Source of the DNA: Duganella aceris
Lineage (GTDB): Bacteria; Pseudomonadota; Gammaproteobacteria; Burkholderiales; Burkholderiaceae_D
Direction: 5' to 3'
Length of the DNA stretch: 64,000 bases
NCBI RefSeq assembly: GCF_011090165.1
Contig: NZ_JAADJT010000006.1
Location: forward strand, 186,001-250,000
Shown piece after piece: positions 19,435-27,596 of the stretch. Both the position numbers and the translations under genes were made by a program. The notes beneath the pieces are model-generated. The model saw only the letters and a program-made list of their open reading frames with translations, searched no databases and was not told where the DNA came from. Every line of letters begins with the position of its first letter. The first letter of the stretch is position 1.

Positions 19435-20646
19435 TCAGTCCTTGGTCAATACGTTGAGGACTTCGTAGCAGGCGCCCATGGTGTGGTAGTCGGTCTTGCC
19501 GGCCGGGCTTTTCTCGTCGGTCAGCTTGCTGTTGTCGGCGCCGAGGATGCGGTACCACGCGCCGTGCTGGTGGTCGACGAAATGCTCCCAGCTGTAGCTC
19601 CAGATCTTGTCGTACCAGGTCCAGTAGCGCGACTCGCCGGTGCGCGCCGCCAGCAGCGCGGCGGTGGCCAGGCTCTCGGCCTGCACCCAGAAGTATTTCA
19701 GATCGTCGCAGATGCTGCCGTCCGGCGCGAAGCCGTAGTGGATGCCGCCGTGCTGATGATCCCAGGCCTTGGCCAGCGCGGCATCGAACAATTCGGCGGC
19801 GCGCGGCAGCAGCCAGTTGGCGTCGCCGTTCAGGTGGGGCGCGTGGCGCTCCAGCAGCAACAGCAGCTTGGCCCACTCGGTCAGATGGCCCGGCTGGTAG
19901 CCCCACGGACGGAAGATATTGCTCTTGTCGTCGCGGTTGTATTCGGTGTCGACCGACCAGTCGGCGTGGTAGTGCTCCCAGATCATGTTGTCGGCCAGCG
20001 CGGCCTGGCGTTGCGTGATGTTGCGCGCCAGCGTTTCGGCGCGCAGCAGGTAGGCGCGTTCGCCGGTCGCCTCAAAGGCGGCGATCAGCGCCTCGCAGCT
20101 GTGCATATTGGCGTTCTGGCCGCGATACGGATCGAGCGTGCTCCAGTCGGCGCTGGCCTCGTCGGCGTACAGGCCGTGTTGTGGATCCCAGAAGCGCAGC
20201 TCCATCAGCGCGAAGGTTTCGGCGATCCAGTCGCGGGCCAGCGTCTCGCCGGCCATCATCGCGTGGCTGTAGGCCAGCAGCACGAAGGCCAGGCCGTAGC
20301 AGTGGTTGGTGCCGTCGCTGACGCGGCGCTCGCCGCCGTTCCAGTCCAGCTGCCAGGCGTAGCCGCCGGTGGCCGGGTTGCGGTGCGCATCGCGCAGGAA
20401 GGCCAGCGCGTGGCGCATGCGCTGCTGGTCGGCCGCGTCGCCGAACTGGCGCCACGCCATGGCGTAGTTGAATACGAAGCGGGTGCTGCTCACCAGGTGG
20501 CGGGTGTGGGCGTCGTAGACCGTGCCGTCGTCCTTGTAGAAGTGGTACATGCCGCCGCTGGCATCGACGCAGCGGTCGTCGTAGAAGCGCTTGGTGTGTT
20601 GGATGTGGTCCAGCAGCGTGGAGCGGGAACGAAAATCAGGGGCCAT
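19435..20646 (-). CDS. AGE-family epimerase/isomerase, likely D-mannose isomerase
   Basis: The 403-residue cytoplasmic protein is an (alpha/alpha)6-barrel sugar isomerase of the N-acylglucosamine 2-epimerase superfamily. Recognisable parts are HTRHLVSSTRFVFNYAMAW near residue 48, CYGLAFVLLAYSHAM, NMHSCEALIAAFEATGE and KYFWVQAESLATAALL. The length and the RHLVSSTRF segment suit mannose isomerases (mannose to fructose); cellobiose 2-epimerase is an alternative. Location between a fructokinase and a LacI regulator, facing a mannanase gene, favours mannose. Confidence 0.82.
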   Translation of the reverse strand: MAPDFRSRSTLLDHIQHTKRFYDDRCVDASGGMYHFYKDDGTVYDAHTRHLVSSTRFVFNYAMAWRQFGDAADQQRMRHALAFLRDAHRNPATGGYAWQLDWNGGERRVSDGTNHCYGLAFVLLAYSHAMMAGETLARDWIAETFALMELRFWDPQHGLYADEASADWSTLDPYRGQNANMHSCEALIAAFEATGERAYLLRAETLARNITQRQAALADNMIWEHYHADWSVDTEYNRDDKSNIFRPWGYQPGHLTEWAKLLLLLERHAPHLNGDANWLLPRAAELFDAALAKAWDHQHGGIHYGFAPDGSICDDLKYFWVQAESLATAALLAARTGESRYWTWYDKIWSYSWEHFVDHQHGAWYRILGADNSKLTDEKSPAGKTDYHTMGACYEVLNVLTKD

Positions 20647-20648
20647 TA

Positions 20649-21677
20649 TCAGGTCCGTTTGAGGGTTGCTAGGTTTTTTGGTCGCCAGCCGTCGAAGACG
20701 GTGCTGGCTCTTACAATCAGTTCCACCGGCGCGATCTTCTCGACCGGGTTTTCATGCGGGCCGTTGAGCAGCAGTTCCACGCCCAGCGCGCCCAGGGCTT
20801 TCTTGTCGATGCGCAGCGTGGTCAGCGGACGGTGTCCCAGCACGGCGGTCGAGATGTCGTCGAAGCCGACGATCGCCACATCGTGCGGCACCTTCAGCCC
20901 CTTGGCCAGGCAGCAGCGCATCGCCACCAGTGCCGCGCTGTCGTTGTAGCAGAACACCGCGTCCGGCGGATGGGGCAGGGCGAGCAGCTGTTCCATCGCT
21001 TCCCAGGCGCCGGTCTCCAGGTCGACGCCGTCCGGCAGGCAGGCTTCCAGGCGCGGATCGGCCAGGATGCCTTCTTCGAACAGCGCCTGGCGGTAGCCGC
21101 GCGCGCGTTCGCGGATCGAGTAGTGCGCCAGCGGGCCGGAGATGAAGCCGACGCGGGTGCGACCGGTGTCGATCAGGTGCCTGGTCGCCAGGTAGCCGCC
21201 CATCATGTTGTCGGGATTGACCGAGCTGTAGCCGCGTAGCTGCATGTCGATCAGCACCAGCTGCTTGCCGGTCGCGCGCAGGGCGCTGAGCAACTCGGGT
21301 TCGAAGAAGCCGGCGCAGACGATGCCGTCCGGGGCGTGCATGCGGATCTGGTCGATCAAGCCGTCCGCCGGCCCGACCGCCATGAACGACAGCACGATGC
21401 CTTGCTTGCGGCAGGCTTCCTCGGCGCCGTGCAGCACCGGCGAGTAGAACGGACTGCTGGAGGCGGTATTGTGCTGGCGGTGCAGCAGGAAGGTGAGGCG
21501 GCGCAGCCGCTTCGGGCGCAGCTTGCAAAAGTCGTAGCCCAGCTCCCGCGCGGCTTCCACCACCATCTGGCGGGTCGCTTCGGTCAGCCCGGGCTCGTTT
21601 TTCAGCGCGCGCGAAATGGTCCCGGCAGACACACCGGCGACGCGGGCGATATCTCTGATCGTGACATTCGTGCTCAA
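20649..21677 (-). CDS. LacI-family transcriptional regulator of the mannan/mannose locus
   Basis: The 342-residue protein starts with a LacI helix-turn-helix (VTIRDIARVAGVSAGTISRAL) and hinge region, followed by a periplasmic-binding-protein-like effector domain (RVGFISGPLAHYSIRERARGYRQA, AVFCYNDSAALVAM, VAIVGFDD). It is the first gene of the minus-strand operon with the isomerase and kinase, and it faces the GH5 gene. It probably represses both units through the two inverted repeats in the 258-base divergent promoter; the inducer is likely mannose or a manno-oligosaccharide, which is an inference. Confidence 0.93.
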   Translation of the reverse strand: MSTNVTIRDIARVAGVSAGTISRALKNEPGLTEATRQMVVEAARELGYDFCKLRPKRLRRLTFLLHRQHNTASSSPFYSPVLHGAEEACRKQGIVLSFMAVGPADGLIDQIRMHAPDGIVCAGFFEPELLSALRATGKQLVLIDMQLRGYSSVNPDNMMGGYLATRHLIDTGRTRVGFISGPLAHYSIRERARGYRQALFEEGILADPRLEACLPDGVDLETGAWEAMEQLLALPHPPDAVFCYNDSAALVAMRCCLAKGLKVPHDVAIVGFDDISTAVLGHRPLTTLRIDKKALGALGVELLLNGPHENPVEKIAPVELIVRASTVFDGWRPKNLATLKRT

Positions 21678-21756
21678 TCTGTCTCCCCTTTGTTATCAAT
21701 ACAGTCTTGCATGGCTGCCTGGCCACGGTCAAACGACCCGGCGGATTTGGCGAAAA

Positions 21757-21777
21757 GTTTAGCGCCATTTACTAAAC
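21757..21777. promoter_or_regulatory. Operator-like inverted repeat, lacI side
   Basis: GTTTAG-N9-CTAAAC lies 80 bases before the lacI start. It has the same half-sites and the same nine-base spacing as the repeat on the GH5 side, making it a likely binding site for the adjacent LacI-family protein. Confidence 0.6.
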
Positions 21778-21832
21778 AAGTGCATTCTAGCCGCTCGCGC
21801 AGCGCGTGGGGCCTGCTGATATTGGCTGTCTG

Positions 21833-21857
21833 CTGTTTAGTGAGGATTACTAAACAG
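21833..21857. promoter_or_regulatory. Operator-like inverted repeat, GH5 side
   Basis: CTGTTTAGT and ACTAAACAG are perfect nine-base arms around seven bases, containing GTTTAG-N9-CTAAAC. The site lies 79 bases before the GH5 ATG, mirroring the other site's distance to lacI. The two sites are 78 bases apart. Confidence 0.7.
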
Positions 21858-21935
21858 CCGCCTAAACACACTGGCTGTTTGACCGGAAGGCGGTCCGCAT
21901 GCAAAATCTTTTCATTAAAACAAAATGAGCGAGAC

Positions 21936-23900
21936 ATGAGACAGATCACCCGATTCCTGGCCGCCGCCCTGATGCTGTGCCTGTGCGGCCTGGCCGGCGC
22001 CGCCGATTTCGTCAGCGTCAAGGACACCCATTTCCTCCGCAAGGAGCAGCCTTACTACATTGTCGGCGCCAATTTCTGGTACGGCGGCTACCTCGGCGCG
22101 GTGGCCGGCGTGGGCGAGCGCGCGCGGCTGGTCAAGGAACTGGATACCATGCACGCGCTGGGCATCAACAACCTGCGCGTGCTGGCGGTCTCCGAAAAGA
22201 CCGACATGAAAAGCGCGGTGAGCCCGGCATCGACCACCGCGCCCGGCCGCTACGACGAAGATCTGCTGGTCGGCCTGGACTTCCTGATGGCGGAAGTGGC
22301 CAAGCGCGACATGACCGTGGTGCTCTACCTGAACAACTTCTGGCAATGGTCGGGCGGCATGACGCAGTACCTGAACTGGTTCGAAGGCACGCCGGCGCTG
22401 GATCCCAACGTGACCAAGGACTACGACACCTATATGCGCAAGACCGCGACCTTCTACCGCAACGCGGCGGCGCAGGCCGAGTACCGCAAGGTCATCGCCA
22501 GCATCGTCAAGCGCGTCAACACCATCACCGGCAAGCCGTACTCGGAGGACGCCAGCATCATGTCGTGGCAGCTGGCCAACGAGCCGCGCCCCGGCAACGG
22601 CAAGCCGAGCGCCGGCGAGAAGGCGGTCTACATCAAATGGATAGACGACACCGCCGGCTATATTCATAGCCTGGACAAGAACCACCTGGTCAGCAGCGGC
22701 AGCGAAGGCCTGGCCGGCTCCGCGCGCGATGAAAAGCTGTTCCTGGATTCGCACAAGACGCCGCGCATCGACTACCTGACCTACCACCTGTGGCCGAAGA
22801 ACTGGGGCTGGTTCGACTCGAAAAATCCCGAAGGCAGCTGGAACGGCATGATGGACAAGAGCCGCGACTATCTGAATTCGCACATCGACCTGGCGAAACA
22901 GCTCAACAAGCCGATCGTGCTGGAGGAGTTCGGCCTGGACCGCGACGGCGCCTCGTTCGACATCAAGTCCACCACCAGGATCCGCGACCGCTTCTACCGC
23001 GAGGTATTCGAGATCGTCGCGACCCGCGCGCGCAAGGGCGATCCCATCGCCGGCTTCAATTTCTGGGCCTGGGGTGGCGCCGGCCGCGCCGCCAACGCCG
23101 ATTACTGGTGGAAGCCGGGTAACGACTTCGTCGGCGATCCGCCGCAGGAGGAGCAGGGCTTGTACTCGGTGTTCGATTCCGACGTCAGCTCGCTGTTGCT
23201 GATCAAGGAGTACGCCGACCAGCTGCACGCCATCAGCGGTGGCGGCGTATGCGGTACCACGCCGGCGCCGCGCATCAAGGAGCACTCATGGATGTCGGTG
23301 GCGCGCTGGAATGAGCTGTACCAGGGCCAGGTCGCAGTCGCCGACGCGGGCAATGTCGACCTGCTGTTCGTCGGCGACTCGATCACCGAGGGCTGGAACA
23401 AGCCGATATGGGATAAATCGTTTGGCGCCTGGCGCCCGGCCAACCTGGCGATCGGCGGCGACCACACCGGCAACGTGTTGTGGCGCCTGCAAAACGGCCA
23501 TGCCGCCAAGCTGCATCCGAAAGTGGTGGTGCTGCTGATCGGCGTGAACAACTTCTTCCATTGCAGCGCGACGCCGACCGAAACCTACGCCGGCGTGCAA
23601 GCAGTGGTGGCGCAGCTGCGCGGCATATATCCCGACGCCCGCATCCTGCTGAACGCCGTGCTGCCGTTCGAGAAGTCGGCGCATAATCCGCGCCGCGCGC
23701 AGGTGGTGGAACTGAACCGCATGATCGCCCGACTGGACGACGGCAAGCACGTGTTCTTCCACGACTACGGCGCGCGCTTCGTGCAGCCGGACGGCGACAT
23801 CTCGCCGGAGGTGATGGCGGACTCGTTGCATCCAACCGCCAAGGGCTACCAGATCTGGTCCGATGCGATGCTGCCGGCGGTCAAAGAGCTGATGCAGTAA
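21936..23900 (+). CDS. Secreted GH5 mannanase-like hydrolase fused to an SGNH esterase
   Basis: The 654-residue protein has a Sec signal (MRQITRFLAAALMLCLCGLAGAA). Residues of about 25-435 form a GH5-type barrel of the endo-beta-1,4-mannanase kind (YYIVGANFWYGGYLG), with the acid/base Glu216 in WQLANEPRP and the nucleophile Glu331 in LEEFGLD. A second enzyme follows: an SGNH hydrolase with block I VGDSITEGW (Ser482), block II IGGDHTGN, block III GVNN (Asn538/539) and block V DSLHPT (Asp629, His632), similar to PAF-acetylhydrolase-like carbohydrate esterases. The likely joint role is cutting and deacetylating acetylated mannan outside the cytoplasm. ATG 21936 was chosen for the signal peptide. 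Confidence 0.9.
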   Translation: MRQITRFLAAALMLCLCGLAGAADFVSVKDTHFLRKEQPYYIVGANFWYGGYLGAVAGVGERARLVKELDTMHALGINNLRVLAVSEKTDMKSAVSPASTTAPGRYDEDLLVGLDFLMAEVAKRDMTVVLYLNNFWQWSGGMTQYLNWFEGTPALDPNVTKDYDTYMRKTATFYRNAAAQAEYRKVIASIVKRVNTITGKPYSEDASIMSWQLANEPRPGNGKPSAGEKAVYIKWIDDTAGYIHSLDKNHLVSSGSEGLAGSARDEKLFLDSHKTPRIDYLTYHLWPKNWGWFDSKNPEGSWNGMMDKSRDYLNSHIDLAKQLNKPIVLEEFGLDRDGASFDIKSTTRIRDRFYREVFEIVATRARKGDPIAGFNFWAWGGAGRAANADYWWKPGNDFVGDPPQEEQGLYSVFDSDVSSLLLIKEYADQLHAISGGGVCGTTPAPRIKEHSWMSVARWNELYQGQVAVADAGNVDLLFVGDSITEGWNKPIWDKSFGAWRPANLAIGGDHTGNVLWRLQNGHAAKLHPKVVVLLIGVNNFFHCSATPTETYAGVQAVVAQLRGIYPDARILLNAVLPFEKSAHNPRRAQVVELNRMIARLDDGKHVFFHDYGARFVQPDGDISPEVMADSLHPTAKGYQIWSDAMLPAVKELMQ

Positions 23901-24570
23901 TCAGATGGCCCAGTAGTGGCGCCAGCAGCACCATCAGGATGCCGCTGAAGATCATGGTCAGGCTGGCGACCGCGCCTTCCTGGCGGCCGACCTGGCGCGC
24001 CACGCTCAAGCCGAAGCCATGGGCCGCCGCGCCGAAGGGCGCGCCGCGCGCGATGCGCATGCGCAGCGGCAGCAGCGCCAGCAAAGTTTGCCCGAGCACG
24101 ATGCCGAACAGGCCGGTGATGATGACGAACACGCCGGTCAGCTGCGCCGAGCCGCCGAGATGGCGCGTCGCCTCCAGCGCGAACGGCGTCGACACCGAAC
24201 GCGCCAGCAGGCTTTGCGCCATGCTGCCGTGCAGTCCAAGCAGGCGGTCCAGCAGCAGCGTGCTGGCCACCGACGCGGCGATGCCGGCGCAGCTGCCCAG
24301 GCCCAGCGCCAGCCAATGGCGCTTGATCAGATCGCGGTACTGATAGATCGGCAGCGCGAACGCCACCGTCGCGGGGCCGAGCAGCCACGCCAGCCAGCGC
24401 GTGTCGCTAAAGTATTCGGGGAAGGGCGTGGCCGACAGTTCGACCACCGCGATCAGGATCGCCGAGGTGGTGATGCCGGGCGTCAGCCAGACGGAGCGCC
24501 AGCGCCGGTGCGCGGCCTGGTTGGCGTAGAACAGCCCGACCGTCAGCAGTAAGAACAGCAGGGGCATCAT
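23881..24570 (-). CDS. lrgB: LrgB/CidB-family membrane protein
   Basis: The 229-residue protein is almost entirely hydrophobic and matches LrgB: LTPGITTSAILIAVVELSATPF-like start, LLGPATVAFALPIYQ, SVSTPFALEATRHLGG and GAAAHGFGLSVARQVGRQEGA. LrgAB/CidAB proteins sit in the inner membrane and are linked to murein hydrolase control and export of overflow metabolites such as pyruvate. The start overlaps lrgA as ATGA. The 3' end overlaps the opposing GH5 gene by 20 bases. Confidence 0.9.
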   Translation of the reverse strand: MMPLLFLLLTVGLFYANQAAHRRWRSVWLTPGITTSAILIAVVELSATPFPEYFSDTRWLAWLLGPATVAFALPIYQYRDLIKRHWLALGLGSCAGIAASVASTLLLDRLLGLHGSMAQSLLARSVSTPFALEATRHLGGSAQLTGVFVIITGLFGIVLGQTLLALLPLRMRIARGAPFGAAAHGFGLSVARQVGRQEGAVASLTMIFSGILMVLLAPLLGHLITASAL

Positions 24571-24965
24571 GCGGCACGCTCGCTGCGCAGCCGACGCAGG
24601 CGGCGGCCGCGCTCCAGCCGGCACACCCATTCCACGGTGAAGGCTGTGGCCAGCAGCACGCTGATGAAACCCAGCCCGATGGCGGCGAACAGGCGCAGGC
24701 CATCGCTTTTCAGCAGATCGGTGAACTGCACCACGGACACCACCAACGGAATAAAGAACAGCAGCATGTTGGACAGCAGCCAGTCCGCGCCCTGTTCGAC
24801 GGCGGCCGGACGCAGCGCGCCGCTGAGCAGCAGCGCGACCATCACCAGCAGACCGACCACGCCGCCGGAGAAGGGCAGGTGCAGCCACGCCGCCGCGCGG
24901 TCGGCGGCGTACCAGGCGGCGATCAGCGCCAGGACTTGCGCCAGGATGGTGAGAATACGTTTCAT
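24567..24965 (-). CDS. lrgA: LrgA/CidA-family holin-like protein
   Basis: The 132-residue protein has four predicted membrane helices and the family pattern PFSGGVVGLLVMVALLLSGA followed by LLSNMLLFFIPLVVSVV. It pairs with LrgB. It ends in an Arg-rich tail (RGRRLRRLRSERAA). The gene is divergent from a LysR regulator across a 77-base AT-rich promoter, the layout of cidAB/cidR, so acetate- or pyruvate-responsive control is plausible but not shown. Confidence 0.9.
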   Translation of the reverse strand: MKRILTILAQVLALIAAWYAADRAAAWLHLPFSGGVVGLLVMVALLLSGALRPAAVEQGADWLLSNMLLFFIPLVVSVVQFTDLLKSDGLRLFAAIGLGFISVLLATAFTVEWVCRLERGRRLRRLRSERAA

Positions 24966-25042
24966 CTTCCCATTCTAGGCGCCGGCGCAGAAAAGATAAA
25001 ATGAATTAAAATTATGAAAATCATTCTGAATTGGAATAGAAC

Positions 25043-25936
25043 GTGGACATCCGTTCCCTGCGCTATTTTGTCGCCGTGGTCGAGCAGCAGAGCTTCAGCC
25101 GCGCCGCCGAGCACCTGCACGTGACCCAGCCGACGGTCAGCAAGATGGTCCAGCAGCTGGAGCAGGAGCTGGGCCTGATGCTGCTGGAGCGCGTCGGCAA
25201 ACGCTTCACGCTGACCGACGCCGGCAACGTGGTGCTGCAACGCGGCCGCGCGCTGCTGGCGATGCACGGAGACATGGGCGTCGAGCTGGAGGACTTGCAG
25301 CAGATGCGGCGCGGCGACCTGCGCCTGGGCGTGACGCAGCAGGCGCACCTGGTGTTGGCACCGTTGTTGGCGGCGTATCACCGGCGCTATCCGGACATCG
25401 AGCTCAAATTGTTCGAAGGCGGCTCGCAGTCGATCGAGCTCGATCTGCGCAGCGGCTCGCTGGAGCTGGGCACCATGCTCGATCACGCGGCCAACGCCGG
25501 CATCTGGCAGGAGTTCGACGCGCTGCCGCTGGTCTGCTCGCCGCTTTGCCTGCTGGCGCCCAAGGATTCCGAATGGCGCGGGCGCCGCTCGGTGGCGCTG
25601 CGCGAGCTGGCCGACAGCTCGTTCATCTTTTACGGCGAGGGCTTCGCGCTGAACGACATCGTCAAGGACGCCTGCCTGCGCGCCGGCTTCACGCCGCGCA
25701 TCAGCGGACGCAGCGGGCAATGGGATTTCCTGGCCTCGCTGGTGCGACTGGGCGTCGGCATCGCCTTGCTGCCCAAGGTATTTTGCGACACGCTGCCCAA
25801 GGGCAGCTTCACCGTGGCGACGCTGGAGGAGCCGGCATTGGACTGGAAACTGATGCTGGCCTGGCGCCGTGGCGGTCACCTGTCCTTCGCCGCGCGCGCC
25901 TGGCTGGAGCTGGTGCGCGGCGCCACGTGTGGCTAG
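25043..25936 (+). CDS. LysR-family regulator, divergent to lrgAB
   Basis: The 297-residue protein begins with the LysR winged helix-turn-helix (MDIRSLRYFVAVVEQQSFSR, HVTQPTVSKMVQQLEQELG) and continues with a two-lobed effector domain (LRLGVTQQAHLVLAPLLAAY, LVRLGVGIALLPKVF). The start is GTG at 25043 with GGAA upstream. The close divergent arrangement suggests it controls lrgAB, as CidR does in Gram-positive bacteria. No downstream co-operon gene is evident. Confidence 0.92.
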   Translation: MDIRSLRYFVAVVEQQSFSRAAEHLHVTQPTVSKMVQQLEQELGLMLLERVGKRFTLTDAGNVVLQRGRALLAMHGDMGVELEDLQQMRRGDLRLGVTQQAHLVLAPLLAAYHRRYPDIELKLFEGGSQSIELDLRSGSLELGTMLDHAANAGIWQEFDALPLVCSPLCLLAPKDSEWRGRRSVALRELADSSFIFYGEGFALNDIVKDACLRAGFTPRISGRSGQWDFLASLVRLGVGIALLPKVFCDTLPKGSFTVATLEEPALDWKLMLAWRRGGHLSFAARAWLELVRGATCG

Positions 25937-25969
25937 CGTGTCACAAAGCTGTAATTTCTCGCGTCGATT

Positions 25970-26051
25970 TGTAAAGTTTTGCAAGCGCAGTTTGCGGATT
26001 GCATGACGCAAGATGGACGCGAACGGCGCTTATGTAAAGAAATGTAAGCGC
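25970..26051 (+). promoter_or_regulatory. Repeated operator-like sites upstream of the MFS permease gene
   Basis: The 234-base gap 25937-26170 contains two direct copies of TGTAAAG-N3-TG-N-AAGCGC, at 25970-25988 and 26033-26051. They are 63 bases apart, about six helical turns. The second lies inside an inverted repeat, GCGCTTA-N12-TAAGCGC at 26026-26051. This is suited to a dimeric regulator bound on one face of the DNA. The AT-rich TAATCTCAATAAAATCATG further down may hold the promoter. Confidence 0.5.
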
Positions 26052-26170
26052 TGACCCGCCGCTCCGGCACTAATCTCAATAAAATCATGTACTTATGTTT
26101 TCCCCGCCGCTTGCTGGTCGTACACTCATGCCGCTGCTAGCATGACTCATCGACAACTTGGGGGACATAC

Positions 26171-27526
26171 ATGCAACAGCTCATCATCAACCAGCCGGAA
26201 CAACGTGGCGGGGACTCGGTGCGCGAAGTGGTCGTCGGCATGCTGTTCGTGGGGCTGCTGTTTTTCATCCTTGGCTTCGTCACCTGGCTGAACGGATCGC
26301 TGGTGCCGTTCCTGAAGATCGTGTGCGGCCTGAGCAACTTCCAGGCGCTCTGGGTCACCTTCGCCTTCTACATCGCCTACACCTTGATGGCCTTGCCATC
26401 GGCCGCCGTGCTGAGCCGGATCGGCTACAAGAACGGCATGACGCTGGGCCTGGCCGTGATGGGCGCGGGCGCCTTGCTGTTCATCCCGGCGGCGCGCAGC
26501 ACGCACTACGAACTGTTCCTGGCCGCGCTGTTCACGCTGGCCAGCGGCATGACGCTGATGCAGACCGCGATCAACCCCTACATCGTCTGCCTCGGCCCGC
26601 GCGAAAGCGCCGCCATGCGCATCAGCATCATGGGCGTGTTCAACAAGGGCGCCGGCGTGGTGGTGCCGCTGGTGTTCTCGTCGCTGATGCTGTCCGATAT
26701 CGACCGCTTTTCCCACACGGCGCTGGCGACGCTGGAGCCGGCCGCGCGCGACGCGATGCGCGCCACGTTGTCGGAGCGGCTGGTGTTCCCCTACGCCTGC
26801 ATGGCGGCGGTGCTGTTCGTGATCATGGTGTTCATCCACTTCTCCCGCCTGCGTGACATCCCGCCGGAAACGGACGGCGCCAACACCGGCGTCGAGCGCA
26901 CCGGCGTGCTGCAATTCCCGCAACTGGTGCTGGGCGCGCTGGCGCTGTTCGCCTACGTCGGCGTCGAAGTGATCGCCGGCGACACCATCGGCCTGTATGG
27001 CCATGAACTGAACATCGCCAACTTCGGCGTGCTCACCTCCTACACGATGGTGTTCATGGTGATCGGCTACCTGATCGGCGTGGTCGCCATCCCGCGCTAC
27101 CTGTCGCAGCAAAAGGCGCTGGTGCTTTCGGCGCTGCTGGGCATGGCCCTGACGGCCGGCGTGGCGCTCGGCTCCGGCGTCGACGGCGGCCTGTCGCAAG
27201 TGCTGCTGGGCTGGACCGGCGCACCGCCGGTGCCGGACACCGTGCTGTGCCTGGCGCTGCTCGGCCTGGCCAACGCCATGGTGTGGCCGGCGATCTGGCC
27301 GCTGGCCTTGCAGGGGCTGGGGCGCTACACCGCCAGCGGCGCGGCGCTGCTGGTGATGGCGATTTCCGGCGGCGCCGTGCTGCCGCTGTTGTACGGCCGT
27401 CTCTCCGACCTGGCCAGTCCGCAAGCCGGCTACTGGATGCTGCTGCCGTGCTACGCGCTGATCCTGTGGTACGCCGTGACCGGCCACAAGATCCGACATT
27501 GGCGCTCGTCGCCAGCATTACCGTAA
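26171..27526 (+). CDS. MFS sugar permease, FucP/NagP/GluP type
   Basis: The 451-residue protein has about 12 membrane helices and the FucP-family signatures LLFFILGFVTWLNGSLVPFLK, ALWVTFAFYIAYTLMALP and MTLMQTAINPYIVCLGP. Members import glucose, fucose, galactose or GlcNAc with protons across the inner membrane. The substrate is not visible in the sequence. It opens a same-strand series with a TonB receptor and a GH20 hexosaminidase, so GlcNAc or its oligomers are reasonable. Operator-like repeats lie just upstream. Confidence 0.88.
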   Translation: MQQLIINQPEQRGGDSVREVVVGMLFVGLLFFILGFVTWLNGSLVPFLKIVCGLSNFQALWVTFAFYIAYTLMALPSAAVLSRIGYKNGMTLGLAVMGAGALLFIPAARSTHYELFLAALFTLASGMTLMQTAINPYIVCLGPRESAAMRISIMGVFNKGAGVVVPLVFSSLMLSDIDRFSHTALATLEPAARDAMRATLSERLVFPYACMAAVLFVIMVFIHFSRLRDIPPETDGANTGVERTGVLQFPQLVLGALALFAYVGVEVIAGDTIGLYGHELNIANFGVLTSYTMVFMVIGYLIGVVAIPRYLSQQKALVLSALLGMALTAGVALGSGVDGGLSQVLLGWTGAPPVPDTVLCLALLGLANAMVWPAIWPLALQGLGRYTASGAALLVMAISGGAVLPLLYGRLSDLASPQAGYWMLLPCYALILWYAVTGHKIRHWRSSPALP

Positions 27527-27596
27527 CAAGGACTCGTCCGCACTGCGGCCAACGCCGTGTGGTTCATCGTTTTTCACCAAAACCAGGAGTATTCAG

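Noticed and set aside
25043..25936. LysR protein as regulator of the downstream MFS sugar cluster
   Set aside because: The short divergent spacing to lrgAB is the usual regulatory layout, and 234 bases with separate operator-like repeats precede the permease gene.
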